Source: Morella rubra (Eukaryota; Streptophyta; Magnoliopsida; Fagales; Myricaceae). From it: a stretch of 64,000 nucleotides of DNA. This document shows, one piece after another, positions 36,301 to 47,408 of the stretch; the first letter of the stretch is position 1, and each line of letters starts with the position of its first letter. Under the pieces are notes generated by a model. The model was given only the letters and a program-made list of their open reading frames with translations. It was not told the DNA's origin and searched no databases. Position numbers and translations under genes: made by a program. The stretch covers positions 31,899,914 through 31,963,913 of the forward strand of contig CM025850.1 in the NCBI GenBank assembly GCA_003952965.2, written 5' to 3'.

Positions 36301-36451
36301 TTTAGCCGATATGTATATAATGGTGTGAAATTTCGTACAAAAGACAATGAAATAGGCAGAACAACTCAAAATAGTGGAGTATGTGTGACTGTTGAAGGGG
36401 GCACCACATATTACGGGCGAATTATAAGTATCATTGAGTTAAACTATTTTG
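33364..36451 (+). pseudogene. CACTA tnp2-type transposase, copy 1, truncated and frameshifted
   Basis: Domains in order: transposase-associated N-terminus (MDKSWMKKKRETSEYVLG, ICCPCVKCVN), Transposase_21/tnp2 core (ACPCCMYQTWSRWLDNGRK; HNLDVMHIEKNVMDNIIGTL), DUF4218 (RLEAQIPITLCQLERIFPPA) and the start of DUF4216 (VRWLAKGPNPEARSFSRYVY). Introns separate the last blocks (near 35590-35672, 35931-36016, 36124-36212). Frame breaks occur near 33918, 34538 (one A lost relative to copy 2) and 35420. The last is shared with copy 2. At 36451 the DUF4216 exon stops abruptly in NYF and the sequence jumps into the minisatellite that begins copy 2. Confidence 0.9.
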
Positions 36452-36468
36452 GGAACTCAATGACCGCA

Positions 36469-39400
36469 TGAATTGGAATGTATGAATTTATTGATGTCCA
36501 AAAGTCCGTTGTTTTTACTATTTTTTTTGGACCAGGTATCTTTATTAAAAATCTATTTTCAAATTTCTTTCACAGTTGAACTCAATAGTCTCAACTACAG
36601 TGGTTTTCGTAACTGTGATTGAGGGACACTAGGTGACTTGCCATAACATATTACTCTTTCACAGGTCAGTGGTATTTTGAATCTCTTCGTCAATTACTAT
36701 TGTTTGTTCTTTTTTCCTTTTTTTTTTAGAGATTAGAGTGGAAACGGGGATGGAAGGCAAGCTAACTAGGGAATGTTGGTGTTTGTGGGTTTTGTTGTTG
36801 CTAACTTCATGTTTGAGGGTTAACTGTGGAGTTAATTAGAGATGTTGGTGTTTGTGGGTTTTGTTTAACTAATTTGTTGTTGGTTCATCTTGTGTTTTTG
36901 TTGGAGATTGGAGGACAAAGTTTGTGTTATTATATTTAATGTTTGTTTGTTTATATATGTTTTAACTTTTGAGATCACTTCCTGGTGGATACCTCTACAC
37001 TGACGTTGAGGTCTAACCTGAGGTGAAACGAAGCCAGTCCTCTTTGATCTCTAAGTTTAACAATGTCGTATGCTGTTTAATTACATTGAAAAATCTGATG
37101 ATGTTGTTGCATTTCAGTTGTGACCTGTCGCTCATGGACAAGAGTTGGATGAAAAAGAAACGCGGGACAAGTGAATATGTGTTGGGAGTCAATGAGTTTC
37201 TGGGTTTTGCATCTAAGAGTATGGGTAGTGATGAGAGAATTTGTTGCCCTTGTGTAAAGTGCGTCAATTACAAGAGGTATAACATCAGTACGGTACATGA
37301 TCATTTGGTCCAATATGGATGTCTCCGGGTTACGATTATTGGTTTGCGCATGGTGAATTGCGAGATAGGGCAGCATCTAGTCATCCTTCTATTTCTGTTG
37401 CAGATAATGAAATGTGTGAACCCTCATCTGGGCTGCATGAACTATTACACGAGGTATTTCCATTAGTACCGGAAACACAATCCCATAATGTACGAGAACA
37501 AAGAGATCCACTTCCTACTGAAAATACTGCATTTTATGACTGCTTAAAGATGCCGGTGTATGAAGGGTGCATCGCATTTGGCTCACACCCTGCATACGTG
37601 GTGGGTGATAGCTTCACATACTTGGAATGAAAAGATTCCTGTTTGTCCAAACGGTTGTATGTTGTTTTGGAATGAGAATGAGAAATTAGAAGTTTGTTCA
37701 AAGTGTGAGCATCAAAATGGAAGGGCAATGGGGAGGGAAATATTTTCTCACAGAATGAAGGTGATCATCCTAAGAGATCCAAGAAAAAACCGGAAAGTTT
37801 TGCGGTGGTTTCCTTTAAAGCACCGCTTGCAGAGATTATTCATGTCCTCAAAAACTGCTTCTCATATGAAATGGCATCACGATGGACGTGCAAATGATGG
37901 GTTGTTAAGGCATCCGGCCGATGGTCAAGCTTGGAAGGCATTTGATGCACAGTATGCTGATTTTGCTTCTGATCCTCGTAATGTTAGGCTTGGGTTAGCA
38001 GCGGATGGGTTTAATCCTTTTGGGAACATGAGCACTAGTCATAGCACATGGCCAGTGATATTAGTACCATATAACTTGCCTCCTTGGATGTGCATGAAAC
38101 GTTCATCTTTAATGTTGTCATTACTTATTCCTGGACCGAAATCTCCTTCTTTCAAGATAGATGTATATCTAGAACCATTGATATTAGAGTTAAAAGAGTT
38201 GTGGGATGTTGGATTAGATACTTATGACATTGCTACGAAAGATATGTTTAAGATGCGTGCGGCATTGATGTGGACAATTAACGATTTTCCTGCATATGGT
38301 GACCTCTCTGGATGGAGTACAAAGGGACGTCTTGCATGTCCATGTTGTATGTATCAGACTTGGTCACGGTGGTTGGATAATGGTAGAAAATTTTGCTACA
38401 TGGGGCATAGACGGTTCTTACCATTAAATCATAGGTGGAGAAGAGATCAAAGATCATTTGACGGTACTTATGAAATGACTCCACCACCCTATTTTATGAC
38501 CGGTGATGACATTTTCAGGGAATTACAGGGTACTTTACATTTTGAGTCAAGTGTATGGAAGAAGCAAAGTATTTTCTTCACATTGCCTTATTGGAAAGGA
38601 TAATATGTTACGCCATAATCTAGATGTCATGCATATAGAGAAAAACGTAATGGACAATATCATTGGTACATTGTTAGATGTGGACGGGAAGACAAAAGAT
38701 AACTATAAGGCACGTCTTGACTTACAAAGCATGGGAATAAGACATGATCTCCATCCAAAGATCACTGATGCAGGAAAGGTTCATTTGCCTGGTGCTTGCT
38801 ACTCAATGACTCGCGAAGAGAAAGAATGCTTTCTAAAAGTGATAAAGAATGCGAAATTTCCGGATGGTTTCGCTTCGAACATATCACGTTGTGTCAAGCT
38901 TCAACAACGTAATATCATAGGTTTGAAGAGTCATGACTGTCACATCTTGATGCAGCATTTGATGCCTATTGCAATACGAAGATCATTGCCAAGCATGGTT
39001 TGTTCTCCTTTGATCTCATTGTCATGTTTCTTTAGAGAAATTTGTTCCAAAACATTACGATAGAGGACTTAGATCGACTTGAGGCTCAAATCCTATAACA
39101 TTGTGTCAACTTGAAAGGATATTTCCGCCTGCATTCTTTACTGTTATGGTGCACTTGGTCGTACATCTAGTTGCAGAATGTAAGATGGGTGGACCGGTTC
39201 AACTTCGGTGGATGTATCCTATTGAAAGGTAATATAATTATAGAGATATGTTACATCGTTTCTTTGCACGTGTTGTATTTAATAAAGTCTAATATTGTTG
39301 ATGTAGGTGCATGCACCGTTTCAAATCTTATGTTCGCAACACGGCCGCACCTGAAGGCTCTATTGCTGAAGGATATATAGCAGATGAATGCTTAACATTT

Positions 39401-40407
39401 TGTTCAAGATATTTAGAATCAGTCCCAACGATCTTTAATAGATCACCAAGAAATGTAGACGATACTATGGGAGGAATATCATTTGTTCGTCTTGATATGA
39501 AAACATGCATGCAGGCTCATCGATATATCCTTTTTAATTGCGATGAGTTAATTCAAATTCGCACGTAAGTGATGTTAGACTTCTAACTCTTTCATTGAGC
39601 ATGTTTTTATCGATGGTGAAATTAATTTTTTAGTTGTATTGTCGATGTGTAGAATGCATAAGGAGCAACCGTAGTAGTCGACCACAGATTATGTCATCGA
39701 TAAGATGCATAGGGATGAATTTTGTGACTGGTTTCGAAACTATGTATGTGTTATGTTTAAAATGTTTTGTATTGGCTGATTACTTTGAAACTTACAATTA
39801 GTTTTAATCTTGACTTGTTGTTCGAGGAAAATAGGTACAAAATATGGACGAGATGATGAAGCATCAACTTCCAAATAGAGTTCGATGGCTTGCTAAAGGT
39901 CCAAACCCCGAAGCTAGATCATTTAGCCGATATGTATATAATGGTGTGAAATTTCGTACAAAAGACAATGAAATAGGCAGAACAACTCAAAATAGTGGAG
40001 TATGTGTGACTGTTGAAGGGGGCACCACATATTACGGGCGAATTATAAGTATCATTGAGTTAAACTATTTTGATGAAGAATGTTTTGTACTATTCAAATG
40101 TGATTGGGTTGACACAGCTATTGGTAGGGGATATAAAGTTGATGAGTTTGGATTCGAACTTGTTAATTTTTCGCGTTTAGTGCATACTGGAGATCGATTA
40201 AGCGATGATCCATTCATTTTGGCACCACAAGCATCTCAAGTATACTATGTAGCAGATGAAAGACATCCAAATTGGGAAGTAGTTGTCAAGACCAAACCAA
40301 GAGATGTGTTTGATGCTGGTAATGATGACGACATAGATGACTACTGTGAAAATGAACCTTACAATTTCAACGTTGAGCAAACCTCGAGAATGTACACGAT
40401 GATTTGA
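36469..40407 (+). pseudogene. CACTA tnp2-type transposase, copy 2 with its leader, frameshifted but full length
   Basis: It repeats copy 1 from the leader (ATTGATGTCCAAAAGTCCG at 36488) through DUF4216. The coding part starts at 37138 (MDKSWMKKKRGTSEYVLG). The long frame at 37560-38603 covers most of the tnp2 core. Breaks are near 37317, 37540 (deletion), 38596 (one extra A in WKG/DNML), 39062 (shared with copy 1) and near 40386. The DUF4216 exon is complete here (PFILAPQASQVYYV, 40213-40254), which copy 1 lacks. Compared with copy 1, most differences are short deletions. Confidence 0.9.
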
Positions 40408-40633
40408 CGTGGTTTAGAAATGAGGTGGAAGGAACAACACTAGATATACCTCAGGAATTTCCTATGGTTTGTCAAATATGTCTCTGTTTTTGTGATTGAA
40501 ATATTTTTTTCTTACATGCTCAGATTTACATATATTCCGTTTTATTGACGTTTTGTTTAAGGAAATGTGTTTTGTATTGTTGAATTTTACATTGAAATCA
40601 CTTTTATGCATGTTTAAATATTGTATAGGTACA

Positions 40634-42561
40634 ATGACGAGGAAGAGATTCAGGACTATATCTTCTTCATCACAGCCACCTGTGCCACCATCGCAAGAAG
40701 CAACGGCATCACAAGAAGCAACGCCGTCACAGCCACCTGCGCATCCTTCAGAACAGGCTACGATGCCATCGTTCGACTATGATCAATCTTTGAACGATAA
40801 CGAAATAATTGGTATGTTCATAACCACAATAGAGATAATCTAAGTTTAATATGTTACTCAATTTAGTTTCACATGCTAAATGTGCAGGTGATACTGAAGT
40901 CCGGAAAGTGCGTGGCGGCACGCGGATGACGGACGTCTGGAATCTGAAGGAAGACGAATTGATTCCAGTACAATTCAATGGCAATGGGCAGCCATTGGGT
41001 AATGAAGGGGGAATATTTAACAAATTCACTGGTTGTGTTGCCCGTGTTGCGAATCAAATCCCCCTAGATGCGGCGGATTGGCGTAAAGTCCCAATGTCAA
41101 TAAAAGAGGACTGTTGGAGCCTCATGACGGTATAATTTTGGTTATTTGTCACAATTGTTATTCAACTATATGAATTTAATAATTGACGCACCTAACTGTT
41201 GGGGTATATTTTGCAGAAACGGTTTACAATCCCCGAGCCTCCATTGGGGGATATTGTCAAGAGCTGGTTCCTCAAAGATTTAGGAGAGAAATGGAGGAAC
41301 TACAAGTGTAGTTTAAAGCAAAAATATTTTGATGAGGCCTTTACGCCTCAGTATGTGAAAAATAATGCTCCAACAGACGTTAATTTGGAGCAATTTTGCA
41401 AATTAGTCGATTTTTGGTATTCTGATGCAGGACGGGTATGACATTTATTTATTTGTATTATAATTTTTATGAATATAACTTCTTATTAATTTTAACTGTC
41501 TTGATGTTAATGTAGCATCGAAGTCATGCCGGAAAACAAAATAGATCGCTCCAAACGACGGTCCACACTGCAGGATCAAAGAGCTTCGCACGTTATGCTC
41601 ACGAATTGGTATGTAGTACTTTCATTAGTTTGTTTAATAGTATAGTACTTATCATTGTCATTCTTATTTGTAATTTAAATTTCATCACGAATTCGTGTTT
41701 GTGATGCAGGAAAAAGAGAAACAAGTTCCAATCAATCGAGCGGATTTATATAAAACTGTCCATATGCGTTCTGACGGATCTCCAATAAATCCGGACGTAG
41801 CAGAGAAAATAGTATGTCATTATTACATCAATTTTGATTTCAATGTGCGAATATTAATTCAAAATTTAATTGTACGTTGTACTCTCTCAGAGGCGAATGG
41901 AGGAGATTGGACTGAACGATTCAGGAAGTTCACAAACTTCCAACGAATTTAGAGTGGATGGCAGCATCGGTTGGTCACCATCTGACCGATATGCACAAGT
42001 GATTGGTCCAGAACGACATGGTCGCATTCGCGGCGTTGGATTAGGACCAACTCCTTCATCTCATCCTGCCAACACCAACGTAAGATCCAGTCAGCCTACA
42101 TCCTCTAGTAACGAGAGAGCGGTATTTATGGAAAATAGAGTTCAGATGTTGGAGTCTGAAGTAGCATCGCTCAAATCTACAATACAAATGATGGCACAAG
42201 CTTGGGTAAAAGTTTTATTTACTTATCCTCAAGTATTACTATTGACTCTATTTATGTATATTTCGTAGTTAATTAATGTTTGTTTAACTGTTGTAGGAGC
42301 AACGTCAATACCAAGATGTTCCCAATAACAATCAGGTTTCACCAGCAATTCATAGATCATCTCATGCAAGTCGGAAAACGAGTGTTGGTAAGATACAAAC
42401 ATAAATGAATACTGCTATTAATTTAATTTTAAGTATGTATAAGCTCTTTTATCTTTGTTCATGTCATTACTGTTTGTTAATTTTACAATATTGTAATAGC
42501 AGACAATGCCGATGACGCAGAAAGTGCAGGAGCAGATGGTGCTGAAGGTGGAGAGGATTAA
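40634..42561 (+). CDS. CACTA second gene, plant transposase Ptta/En-Spm family, eight exons, open
   Basis: Exons can be placed at 40634-40811, 40888-41129, 41217-41435, 41516-41608, 41710-41811, 41891-42205, 42297-42387 and 42503-42561. All introns are GT..AG and the sum is 1299 bases (432 residues plus stop) without a stop or shift. The head is Ser/Pro/Gln-rich. The middle matches the Ptta/En-Spm (Transposase_24) fold: NKFTGCVARVANQIPLDAAD, DWRKVPMSIKEDCW, KYFDEAFTPQYV, TAGSKSFARYAHEL. A coiled coil (MENRVQMLESEVASLKSTIQ) and an acidic tail (DNADDAESAGADGAEGGED) end it. In En/Spm the second protein binds the subterminal repeats; by analogy this one would bind the TATAGCGGCGG palindromes. The start is the first ATG after an AG at 40629; an upstream leader exon is likely. 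Confidence 0.85.
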
Positions 42562-42789
42562 ATTTAGAGTTATTTGTACTTAAATGTCATGACTTGTTAG
42601 TTTTTAGTCTATTGAGAAAATACCCTTAACTTATTTTTGTTTGATGCAAAACTTGTAAGACCCCTTATAATGAAATATATTTTGTTTTATTGCACTTTTC
42701 TTTGTTTGCATTAATCAATTAAAATCTATAACAAAATTTGTATGGTAGGAAAATATAAAAAAAAAAAAATATAAAAAAAAAAACCAAAC
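42562..42789. other. 3' region of the CACTA second gene
   Basis: AT-rich sequence with poly-A-rich tracts near 42760-42785 between the stop codon and the subterminal array. No gene. Confidence 0.6.
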
Positions 42790-43170
42790 CTATAGCGGCG
42801 GTCAGTGACCGCCGTTATAGGTGAAACCAACGGATAGGGTTATAGCAGTTCACGTAACCGCCGCTATAAACCTATATCAACCGCTGCTAAAAACATGTAG
42901 CGGCGGTCAATTGGCCGCCGCTACAGCACGTCCGCGGAAAAACACTTCACGCGGTTGGCTCTATAGCGGCGGTCCGACTGTCGCTGTGTGACCGCCGCTA
43001 TAGAGCCGACGTATACACCAGCGGCCTCTATAACCGCTGCTACAGGGCTGTGCCGACGGTGATATAGCGGCGGTCAAGACCGCCGCTAAAAAACCACTGC
43101 TATAGCCTATAGCAGCGGTTTTGGAACCTATAGCGGTGGTTTCCGGCCGCCGCTATAGGTGTTTTTTTCT
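42790..43170. repeat. right subterminal palindrome array of the CACTA element
   Basis: About a dozen copies of TATAGCGGCGGTC or its complement, including TATAGCGGCGGTCAGTGACC followed by GCCGTTATAG as a near-perfect hairpin at 42791-42820. Mirrors the left array. Confidence 0.88.
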
Positions 43171-43176
43171 GTAGTG

Positions 43177-43179
43177 ACT
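43177..43179. repeat. CACTA target site duplication, right copy (ACT)
   Basis: Follows GTAGTG directly; continues TACGGATCC as in duplication unit 1 (TGCGGATCC). Confidence 0.9.
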
Positions 43180-43784
43180 TACGGATCCAGTGAATCGTTA
43201 AAAGTAATACAATATAGTTATTGTAGGTAGGCCGTACTCATCTTTTGTAATTTCATTAAAAAATACGTACAAATTTTTTAGTCATCTTTTGTGATCAAAA
43301 TCAACTACCGATTATTTTAGTTCAAAGATCTAATTATCTTTGCCATTAAAAAACTTAAATATTTGTGGGCGCTCCATATATGTGTGAGCTGTCAACTCAA
43401 ATGGCTAAAGTTGGTGGGAATATATTATTAAACCAGGTATATTACTACTGCATAATTTTTGAAATTCCAATTAGACTAATGGGTCTAAATGGAAAGCATC
43501 AAGAGATGAAGACAATAAAAGGAAAGACTCACACGATTATACCTATCAAAATACCCCTTATACTAACCCTTTTAGGTTAAATTAATGTGTCTTGATTTTG
43601 CCAATGATTATTGTATCATTTTATTTGTAAAATGGTTAAGTGTTGGATGGTGGTAAGTTACCCTTTAATTTTCTTGTTTTGGATTACTGTATATCTTATT
43701 TTTTGGGATTAATTAAACTACTTACTCATCATTACTCAAAAAATCAATCAAAATCAGGATGGAAAAAAAAGGGGGGGGGGGGGG

Positions 43785-44160
43785 GATAAATATACTAATT
43801 TCATCCATCTAGTTTACCAATTTATCGGATTCGTATTTGGGCTTTAAAATTCATCATATTAGTTTCCTGAAGTTTAAAATCTATCAAGACATTAGTCTTC
43901 TTATGACCTTTGATCATATTTAATGAATTTTAAACCTCAATGAGAACAAATTCGAGAAATTTTAAAACCCTAAGACTAATCGGATAAATGGACAAAATTG
44001 ACATTTATCCTATAACAAAGTTCAAACGGTTAGCTAAAGTTATGGTCATACCCAAAGCATGTGTTGAATATTTGGGTTGGGAAGACTAATCAGACAAATT
44101 GATAAACCATGTGGCCAAAATTGACATTTATCCTATAAAAAAGTTCTAACGGTTAGCTTA
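43785..44160. mobile_element. MITE-like element, unit 2 copy, with a duplicated right end
   Basis: GGATAAAT near 43785 and ATTTATCC at 44003-44010 correspond to the 29078-29319 element, with an internal deletion near 43985. A second right-end copy follows at about 44077-44145 (GACAAATTGATAAACC..ACATTTATCC). A run of 15 or more G starts near 43771. Confidence 0.5.
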
Positions 44161-44229
44161 ATTTATGGTCAGATTCAACATAATCTTAACCCTATTTTAA
44201 AGTAGGACTAGTGGGAACCCCAAAAGGAC

Positions 44230-44234
44230 TAATT
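44230..44234. repeat. LINE target site duplication, left copy (TAATT)
   Basis: TAATT before the T tract and again at 48332-48336 before AGGACCCCAAG. The uninterrupted unit 1 (29915 region) reads GGACTATTTAGGACCCC. Confidence 0.65.
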
Positions 44235-46199
44235 TTTTTTTTTCTACGCAAACGTCTTGCAATACATCAACTGGGCAGATTCGCAAGATCTGCATGATCA
44301 CATAAGCTAACCTCAGGAGGTAAGTCCTGGATACATATGTCACCAAAAACACGCTTCTGAGAGCACCATTGTGCAAGATTATGAGCAGCAATGTTGGCTT
44401 CCCGTGAGACCCAAACAAAGTGCCACTTCGCATTGTCACGGAGGAGGCTACGAATGGCATACACCTCACCCGCAATGACCCAATCTGGAGTTGAAAAAAC
44501 AGCTTCCACTTGATTCACTAGATTGAGGCAGTCCCCCTCAATAGTCACCTCAAGCGGGAGAAAATAAGAAGCCGTTTCGCATGCCATCCGAGCTGCTCTC
44601 GCCTCCCCTTTCAGAGGGTTTCTCCCAGCCATGTTGCTGGCTCTCGCCTGAACAATCCTACCATCAGAATTGCGACAGATAACAGCCCAAACCAAATACC
44701 CATCATGCACTGCCACATCAAAGTTAATCTTCATATGCCCAAGTGCGGGTGGCTTCCATAGTTGCACCGTATCCCCCATCCGATCAGCCCATGCCATCTG
44801 ATGCTCCTCAAACCGTCTATGCACCTCATTAATCAGAGAATCAGGCACCGGTCTGTTTTTACCGTGAGCAACCTGGTTTCTAGAATACCAAATTACGTCC
44901 AATCAAATGGCCACCGCGGGCATTATATCCCTCCAGCTGTTCTGTAATTCTGAAGGCAAGTTCTTGCAATGAAATAGAAATTTTATCCACTCAGCAATAG
45001 GCCGACGGGCAAAGGCCTCAATACGGACTGGCCAAGGACCCTCACGCCATATAAATTTACTTCCGGGACATGCAAGGAAGAGGTGCTCATTGGATTCTTC
45101 ATCACAATCACACAAAGGACAGCGCCAAGACAAATTAGAAGCATTCTCCGCCCACCGTTTGATCTTACCCCGGAGAGGCAAGGCATCAGCGGCAACCTTC
45201 CATAATATTAGCTTAAGACGATGCTGGATTTTAAGTTTCCACAGGATTTCCCAGTCCTTTGACGAGAGACTACCAGCCAATGCGGATCTGGACTCAATAA
45301 TATATTCACAAGCCGCCTTCACCGAAAGGTTACCTTTGGGCTCTAGAGTCCACAAGGGAACATCGACACCTGGAGACGAGGGAAGGCTTATCTGTAAAAT
45401 AGCAGCAGCCGACTGGGGTTCAAAGAGACTCCGAATCAAGGCCTCATTCGACGAAGTGGAGTCTGCCCTCATTAAGTCCTTCACGCAATTAAGATGTCTA
45501 TCAACCAGGGCTCCCTCTTGCAACTGAGGGATAAAATTCGCAATACCAGGAACCCGCCGCGTGCACCAAATATTTAGCTGTGCTCCATTACGAACCTGCC
45601 AACACAACCCAGCTTTAATGATATCTCGAACTTGGAGAATACTCCTCCATATCCAAGATTTTCCACCACGCTCAGATGCAGATAGATAATCAAATCGTCG
45701 ACAATACTTGGCCAGCAAAGCCCGGGACCATATAGAATCTTTGTTTGTAATAAGTCTCCACCCCAACTTGGCTATCATAGCCTTATTAACATCCGCCGCA
45801 CGTCTCAGCCCAAGACCCCCCATCTCCTTTGGGACACAAATTGCATCCCACGCTTTAGGATGAAAATGGCGACTCGTATCATCGTTAAAACCCCACCAGA
45901 AATTTTTCAATGTAGTATCAATGGACCGCAATACTTCTTTAGGAAGGAGAAACATAGCCATGAAAAAGGAAGGTAATGTCGTGGCCACTGCTTGAATTAA
46001 CACCGTGCGTCCCAGTTGGGATAAGGTTTTTGCTTTCCACCCCGCTACGCGACTCGCCACTTTTGCTTGAAGATCCTTGCACGCTTGTCGACGAGACCGG
46101 GGAATGCACGAGGGAAGACCCAGATACCTCCCGCCCAAATTCGCCTGTTGCAACCGCATCAGATCTGCCATAATTGCCTTGGCTGCACTTGACATGTTA

Positions 46200-46208
46200 G
46201 CACTAAAG
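46200..46208. repeat. Pack-MULE target site duplication, left copy (GCACTAAAG)
   Basis: Nine bases repeated exactly at 47400-47408. Confidence 0.92.
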
Positions 46209-47399
46209 GGATTCGATTACTGTGCTGAGGTTAATATGCTGATGGACGGCCACGATTAAATTTTTAAGACCCACGGACTCATAAGACACCACCTCAATTA
46301 ATGAATTTGACCAGCGAAATGACCCGATGCGACCCGTTTTGGTGCTGATCAGCGAACTGACCCAGCCAAAAAACACCGAACTCTCTCTTCTTCGCTAGGA
46401 CTTTCTTCGCACTTCTCCCGGCTTCTTAGACCAGCTCCGTCCCCGGCCCCCCGTCACCCAGCTTCGTCCCAACCGTCGCGCAGCCCTTGTATACAAGAAA
46501 CTAGGACAAAGCTTACAACACAACCTCAACAAACGTTTCTAATCTCTCTCTATCTCTGTCTCTTTTTTCTTTTCCATTTGACATTTTATAATTCTGTTTC
46601 CCGTAAATTTTAAGCTTCAAGCTGCCGATGCAAGAACTAGGAGCCTAACAGATCGCTAATATGGAGTGGCCAATATGGTATTTCCCTTTTTTTTCGAGGT
46701 CAATAATCAGTCATCGATGAAGTGGGTAATGTATAAGGTGCATACCAACAATCTTGAATGACAGAAACTTGGCGGAACACTCCCTCCCCCACTTAATATA
46801 CTACTTGCCCAAGACAGAGAAGTTTTCTCTAAGATACACAATACACACCAATGCAAGACTTTTAACTTTCTTTCTTTTATTCTTCGTAAGTCTCACACAC
46901 AGAGCAAAAATGATAGATGATGTTTGCCAATGAAGTACTTCTTCATCACCTCGGCGGATGCGACACTGTGGTCAATTTGAACCATTTGGCCAATCTTTTC
47001 CTCCAATGTCATCCGACTAATTAAATCCTTGATTCGAACATTTAACGGTTGTTTTGGGTCTTTGTATTTCATGAGTTCTGCTTTCGTTTGAGGCTGCCCA
47101 GAAACACAAGAGCAGAAGGCCCATCACAGAGACGGAAGTTCTTGCTCAGCAACAGAGGCAGGTGCTGCGAGCTGGCAACGAAGGGGGATGCGGGTGGTGT
47201 GACATCACGAACTGTAAAGAATAAAACCAGCCGGGTCATATATGAAACCGGGCCGGGCGCAACCAGAATTCGAGTCGGTCACGGGTCAACTAAATTTAAT
47301 TGATGTGGCGTGATAATAGCCTTCAAATTGCTCAAATTTAATCTTGGTCATTGCTCAGTATCCATCAACACAATAGTCATCAGCATAATAACCGAACCC
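46209..47399. mobile_element. non-autonomous Pack-MULE carrying a glycosyl hydrolase 3 exon
   Basis: Ends read GGATTCGATTACTGTGCTGA and, inverted, GGGTTCGGTTATTATGCTGA; similarity of the two arms continues for roughly 130 bp (for example CACCTCAATTAAT against CACATCAATTAAAT). The 9-bp target duplication GCACTAAAG is exact. There is no transposase. The interior contains a host-gene fragment, which makes it a Pack-MULE. It is 1191 bp and sits in the LINE reverse-transcriptase frame. Confidence 0.9.
46914..47124 (-). pseudogene. captured first exon of a glycosyl hydrolase family 3 (beta-glucan exohydrolase/beta-glucosidase-like) gene
   Basis: On the minus strand, ATG 47124 opens a signal-peptide-like MGLLLLCFWAAS. 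After one extra A, the frame continues TKAELMKYKDPKQPLNVRIK and DLISRMTLEEKIGQMVQIDH, then ASAEVMKKYFIG. This is the N-terminus of plant family 3 hydrolases, secreted enzymes acting on cell-wall glucans. The exon end at TTCATTG is followed by GCAAACATC, so the expected GT donor is GC here. Intron-like sequence follows to about 46860. It is a fragment with a frameshift and no catalytic residues, so no enzyme is made. Confidence 0.8.
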
Positions 47400-47408
47400 G
47401 CACTAAAG
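47400..47408. repeat. Pack-MULE target site duplication, right copy (GCACTAAAG)
   Basis: Exact match to 46200-46208. Confidence 0.92.

Larger units (their letters stand above)
30415..43176. mobile_element. CACTA (En/Spm) DNA transposon, 12.8 kb
   Basis: The element starts CACTAAAAAAAAATAGG and ends TTTTTTTCTGTAGTG, giving imperfect CACTA inverted ends, with a 3-bp target duplication ACT. Both subterminal regions carry TATAGCGGCGGTC palindromes. Inside are two tandem tnp2-type transposase copies and a downstream Ptta/En-Spm-like gene, the tnpD/tnpA-style pair of this superfamily. The tnp2 copies are frameshifted while the second gene is open. Confidence 0.94.

Noticed and set aside
45090-46259. 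Plus-strand frames opposite the LINE
   Set aside because: They are antisense to recognisable LINE ORF2 domains and have no motif of their own.
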